Below are positions 60,611 to 64,000 of a DNA stretch of 64,000 nt, in pieces. The notes under the pieces are model-generated. The model saw nothing but the letters and a program-made list of their open reading frames with translations. It had not been told where the DNA came from and ran no database searches. The translations under genes were made by a program, and so were the position numbers. The DNA comes from Pedobacter quisquiliarum (lineage in GTDB: Bacteria > Bacteroidota > Bacteroidia > Sphingobacteriales > Sphingobacteriaceae). The stretch is from assembly GCF_014642175.1 (NCBI RefSeq), contig NZ_BMIL01000003.1:248001-312000 (forward strand), written 5' to 3'. The first letter of the stretch is position 1, and every line of letters begins with the position of its first letter.

Positions 60611-61908
60611 AACGCTTCGTTGAGCCCCAGAAATAAGCCACTTCTGCCGAACTTACCAAAGGCATAATCAATGCACAAGTTAGTGCGCGTCGCCTTATTA
60701 AACAATACACGGAGCCCTGCACCCCCTCCCGGTTGCCATTTATCAAAGAGTTTCGTGCCTCGTTCATCATTCGCCGTTTGGATGTTGAAAAAAGTAACCC
60801 CTGCTAAGAACTTGTTTCTGGTTATTGGAAAACGGTACTCCACTTCAGAATTGAAGTAATTAGTGCCTTTGAAGTACGCGATGGTGTAACCACGGCCACT
60901 TCTTGCACCTACATCTTTCCCAGGGCCAGGTAGCTCCAGGTAAGGTAAGTCGCCACTCACCAGGTAAGAGCCCCAGTTCCAAAAAGCGAGTACATGGTCT
61001 GGATTGCGCTTCGAAAGGCTCCAATATTTACGGAAATCTGTGGTAAACTGTACCGCATTCTTCGAACTGCCCATCCAGCTTTGATTTAACCTAAAGCCGG
61101 CATCTGCATAAATGCCCTTATACGCCCGGTTCTGGTTATCCCGGGTGGTGTACTGGATATTAAACAACAAGCCATTGGCGCTATATCCGCTTCTCTTGAA
61201 GCCATGCTCATCCATGTAAATGTTGTAAGGGGTAAGCTCAGTGTTTGAATTCCGATCTTCCACGTTACGCCTGATGTCAAAGGACACCCCCGCACCAAAG
61301 AATAGATTTTCCCGAACCTGTTTATACACCTTCTCTCGAAAGTTATAGAATTCTGCGTGCAATACATACGGTGTCCGGTCGGGGTTTTTTAAGGCTTCAT
61401 CTTCAGCACTCGCGTATGAGCCATGTCCAATGCCCAGACCAAAGTCGGGCGTAACGGTTTTAGCAGCGACAAGGCTACCCTGTAGATTCCATTTGTTTCC
61501 GGGGGTAAACACGTTGTGACTTAGATAGACATATAGAATACCCTTTGTGGTAATAGAGGCAGAGGTTGCAGCCACCGACATCAAGGTGTTGGGATCTCTG
61601 CCAAGTACACGTCCCGCGACGGCTTTAATGCCGATTTGGGCACCGATGCTAGGATTGTAAGCAACGTTCGGCATCAGCGTGATTCCAGACTTCTTCTTGT
61701 ATGGGTTAACAGGCTTGTTGGGCGTGAAAATACTCCTGATTGCATCCGCAACATCATACTGCTTGTAAGTGGAGTCTGCGGGTTTAATGGCTTTGACACC
61801 GCCTTTGCCCAATGAATCCGATTTAAGACTGTCCACAGTGTTCTCCGTCTGGCTAAAGACCATTAAAGGTAGCACCATTAGGAGCGTGCAAAGGAGTATA
61901 TTCTTCAA
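60607..61908 (-). CDS. Omp85/BamA-like outer-membrane protein without POTRA domains
   Basis: A 433-residue protein with a signal peptide (MKNILLCTLLMVLPLMVFSQ). A periplasmic start of about 60 residues is followed by a 16-strand-type barrel with the surface-antigen pattern: YTIAYFKGTNYFNSEVEYRFPITRNKFLAGVTFFN, RVLFNKATRTNLCIDYAFGKFGRSGLFLGLNEAF at the end. This is PF01103 (BamA/TamA barrel) without recognisable POTRA repeats, a form seen in Bacteroidota. The mscS gene lies 31 bases upstream on the same strand. Confidence 0.82.
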   Translation of the reverse strand: MKNILLCTLLMVLPLMVFSQTENTVDSLKSDSLGKGGVKAIKPADSTYKQYDVADAIRSIFTPNKPVNPYKKKSGITLMPNVAYNPSIGAQIGIKAVAGRVLGRDPNTLMSVAATSASITTKGILYVYLSHNVFTPGNKWNLQGSLVAAKTVTPDFGLGIGHGSYASAEDEALKNPDRTPYVLHAEFYNFREKVYKQVRENLFFGAGVSFDIRRNVEDRNSNTELTPYNIYMDEHGFKRSGYSANGLLFNIQYTTRDNQNRAYKGIYADAGFRLNQSWMGSSKNAVQFTTDFRKYWSLSKRNPDHVLAFWNWGSYLVSGDLPYLELPGPGKDVGARSGRGYTIAYFKGTNYFNSEVEYRFPITRNKFLAGVTFFNIQTANDERGTKLFDKWQPGGGAGLRVLFNKATRTNLCIDYAFGKFGRSGLFLGLNEAF

Positions 61909-61939
61909 GGTAACAGTTGTTTAAGGTTAAATGGTTAAA

Positions 61940-63754
61940 CTAATCTTTCGGCTCCATATTCGAGCCTGCTGCGGGATACTTCAGGGTATCCTTTAGTTCC
62001 ATGATTTTCTCCGGACTGAAGTTTGGAATCTGAAGATCACCAGCTTCCCGCCATGCTTTCACGGTGTCTTCCGCCGCTTTCGTTTTCTCGGGAGACACAC
62101 CGGTATCTTTCGCAAAGTAAAGCGTTTGAGAAGGGAAGGCAAAGCCACTGCCGGAAGCCTCTACAACCTCCATAAAGCGCAGATACAAATCTTCCTGAAC
62201 CTCAAGGAACTCGTCATTGCTGATGGTTTTAATGTATGAAAATACCTCAAGCTTCAATGCATCCGGGGAAAAGCCGACGAAGCGAATCCTGGGTCCCGAA
62301 TCTACCTTAGGATGCGCAAACAAGATCTTGCGAAGCTCTACCAGGAGAAAACGTAATTGTTCAGGCGTCGTTTCATACCTCAGGCCCAACACAGGATTAA
62401 ACAGGAATTTATCACGCGGGGCGAAGTTCTCAATTTTAGTGGAAGAAAGTTCACCATTTGGTATGCTAACGATCGTCCGATTTAGTGTTCTGATCTTAGT
62501 GGTGCGCATGCCGATCTGTTCAACGGTACCTAATACACTACCTGCTAAGCAGAAATCGCCCACACGAACTGGATGGTCCGCGATTAAGGTCACGCTACCC
62601 ACAAAGTTTTCTACGGTTTTCTGGGTACCCAGCGCGATAGCGATACCGCCGATACCAAGTGCTGTTAGCCAGGTGGTAACATCCCAGCCGAAGGTATCCA
62701 GAATGATGATACTGCCGAATACCACAAGGGCAACTTTCGCAGCGCGTCTTAGAAAAAGTAATGCCGATACACCCGACTGGTTGCCGTGGTGCAGCATACG
62801 TTTTTCTACCAGCCGCGTAATGAAATCCAGCAATTGCCAAAGCAATAAAAGAAAGGCGACTACACCGACGATGACGGTAAGATCATTAAGGCGCTGACGT
62901 ACGATGATGGATATGCCCGCTGCACGGCTACTCACCACGAAGATCCAAACCGCAAGGTATAGGCGAAAGGGGAGGACAAAAGACTGGATGATACCGGCGG
63001 TTGCCTCTGTTCTGGCTTTCCGCCAAACTAAGGGGATCAGGTAAACCAGCAATCTGATGATTAAACCTGCGAGTACGTAAGCAACGACGATGATGAGTAC
63101 CATAGCCAACCAATGTGCGACAGGAACACCGCCCCATTCGGTTTCTTCTAGGAAGCCTGGGGATACCTGTTCTACGATGGTAGGGTTTTGGACTATGGCA
63201 GTGTCTATTGGAACACGCTGAATTGTTTGGGAAGAGAAGAGCCAGATCGGAGCGCCAGCAGTATCTGTGATGCTTTCAAGAATAAGATCGAAGCTCTCAC
63301 CGTTGACGGTGGCGGCGCCTACACGATCCTGATTAGGGCCAAGATTATCGTCCGGCAATCCGGCGGGGCTATCACTAATCCATGAATATGGATAGATTTT
63401 ACCCTGATCAAGTATAAGCTGCAATGCCCTTGCAACCTTTACACTGTCGGGGGTTTTCTTCAGTTTGGTGTCTAAATTTAAGTACTTGGCTGCGGTTTTA
63501 TATTCTTCCCTTGCCGCTGCTTTAATGAAGCCTTCAACGGTACCTCTGGGAAATCGCCTGCCCAATGAATCCGGGGCGTAAACAACAGGTGCCGCTGCCG
63601 AAGCGGTATCCTTACTCAATAGCTCTGCTTGTGCAGCTGCCTCCGATTGCGAAAATGCCAGAAAAGCCAGTGGAACTAGAAGCTTAAAAAAGAACATCAA
63701 AGGCTTGAATGGTTGTTTTGTGACTTGTTTAGACGGTACGCTTGTTACACTCAT
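61940..63754 (-). CDS. MscS-family mechanosensitive channel
   Basis: A 604-residue channel: signal/first helix (residues about 18-40), a periplasmic region of about 180 residues, then about five helices and the MscS core. The pore and beta domain show WLTALGIGGIAIALGTQKTVENFVGSVTLIADHPVRVGDFC, followed by the GTVEQIGMRTTKIRTLNRTIVSIPNGELS beta domain. It gates in response to membrane tension. The tail of a DUF1003 gene lies upstream. Confidence 0.9.
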   Translation of the reverse strand: MSVTSVPSKQVTKQPFKPLMFFFKLLVPLAFLAFSQSEAAAQAELLSKDTASAAAPVVYAPDSLGRRFPRGTVEGFIKAAAREEYKTAAKYLNLDTKLKKTPDSVKVARALQLILDQGKIYPYSWISDSPAGLPDDNLGPNQDRVGAATVNGESFDLILESITDTAGAPIWLFSSQTIQRVPIDTAIVQNPTIVEQVSPGFLEETEWGGVPVAHWLAMVLIIVVAYVLAGLIIRLLVYLIPLVWRKARTEATAGIIQSFVLPFRLYLAVWIFVVSSRAAGISIIVRQRLNDLTVIVGVVAFLLLLWQLLDFITRLVEKRMLHHGNQSGVSALLFLRRAAKVALVVFGSIIILDTFGWDVTTWLTALGIGGIAIALGTQKTVENFVGSVTLIADHPVRVGDFCLAGSVLGTVEQIGMRTTKIRTLNRTIVSIPNGELSSTKIENFAPRDKFLFNPVLGLRYETTPEQLRFLLVELRKILFAHPKVDSGPRIRFVGFSPDALKLEVFSYIKTISNDEFLEVQEDLYLRFMEVVEASGSGFAFPSQTLYFAKDTGVSPEKTKAAEDTVKAWREAGDLQIPNFSPEKIMELKDTLKYPAAGSNMEPKD

Positions 63755-63772
63755 TTTATTCAGTTATGCTTA

Positions 63773-64000
63773 TTATTTTACTTGATCTTTATTTTTCTGA
63801 TCCATGGTTGCCATCACATTTTCCGGCCGGATATCTTGTGCAAGTTCTTCCAGCTCGGGATGATATGCATCTTCAATTTCCATTTTCTTGGCTATTGCTC
63901 TGACAAGGGTGATCAGGTGTGTAACCTCATGTTCGGAAAGTAATCCGACCTGCAGATGCAGATCCGCCCGCTTATCGGCCTGCAGATTCGCCCGGTTCTG
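63773..64000 (-). CDS. DUF1003 protein, C-terminal part (5' end outside window)
   Basis: The minus-strand frame is open from the window edge to a TAA at 63773. It encodes 75 visible residues that begin QNRANLQADKRADLHLQVGLLSEHEV, the charged segment that follows the two membrane helices in DUF1003 proteins, then an acidic tail. The membrane part lies outside the window. It ends 18 bases before the mscS start, so the two are likely cotranscribed. Confidence 0.65.
   Translation of the reverse strand, partial: QNRANLQADKRADLHLQVGLLSEHEVTHLITLVRAIAKKMEIEDAYHPELEELAQDIRPENVMATMDQKNKDQVK

Overview
The window looks like a chromosomal segment of a Bacteroidota bacterium, most probably of the Sphingobacteriaceae (Pedobacter/Mucilaginibacter-like). 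The evidence is the family content: a SusC-plug-containing alpha-2-macroglobulin, META/HslJ and Big_2 lipoproteins, a plant-GEP-like S9 peptidase, DUF4269 and a Bacteroidota-type arginine decarboxylase. Shine-Dalgarno sequences are weak or absent, and several genes are preceded by TAnnTTTG -7 promoter elements. About 65 genes are called. No rRNA, tRNA, CRISPR array, transposase or phage gene was recognised.

Layout. 0-10 kb is core metabolism: transaldolase (cut by the window edge), phosphoglucomutase, aspartokinase and diaminopimelate decarboxylase (lysine branch), a glutaryl-CoA dehydrogenase, FolB, a GlcD-type FAD oxidase, a thioesterase and Hsp20. 10-14.3 kb is an arginine locus (arginine decarboxylase, divergent arginase and ArgS). 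14.5-22 kb is a peptide/amino-acid utilisation block: APC permease, exported methyltransferase, exported M14 metallopeptidase, exported S9 peptidase. 22-28.5 kb holds oxidoreductases with two AraC regulators, small accessory proteins and a lone response regulator. 28.7-30.5 kb is umuDC. 30.6-35.4 kb holds membrane and stress proteins (DUF389, NhaA, PRC-barrel, DUF2059, hydrolase).

35.4-40.8 kb is a decay zone. It has a 12-bp repeat array, a long hairpin, a frameshifted DUF202 remnant, AI-2E exporter and MnmE genes that look intact, a headless metallophosphoesterase and a lipoprotein gene interrupted by one in-frame stop. 41-48 kb holds BrnQ, an FeS photolyase-related protein, two lipoproteins, DinB and a DHA2 MFS pump. 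48.2-54.3 kb is one 2015-codon alpha-2-macroglobulin gene. 54.3-64 kb holds small families, EF-P, an exported lipoprotein methyltransferase, an Omp85 barrel, an MscS channel and the tail of a DUF1003 gene.

The main oddities are as follows. (1) Direct or tandem repeats span or follow stop codons at five gene ends, usually with periods that are multiples of three. (2) A UmuD homologue has both catalytic dyad residues replaced (Ser to Cys, Lys to Arg) but an intact cleavage-site region; its promoter carries a perfect 17-bp palindrome. (3) The alpha-2-macroglobulin has a TonB-receptor plug-like insert and Thr in place of the thioester Cys. (4) Two SAM-methyltransferase-fold proteins carry export signals. 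(5) An outer-membrane protein's signal peptide is restored only by a -1 slip on an A6 run.
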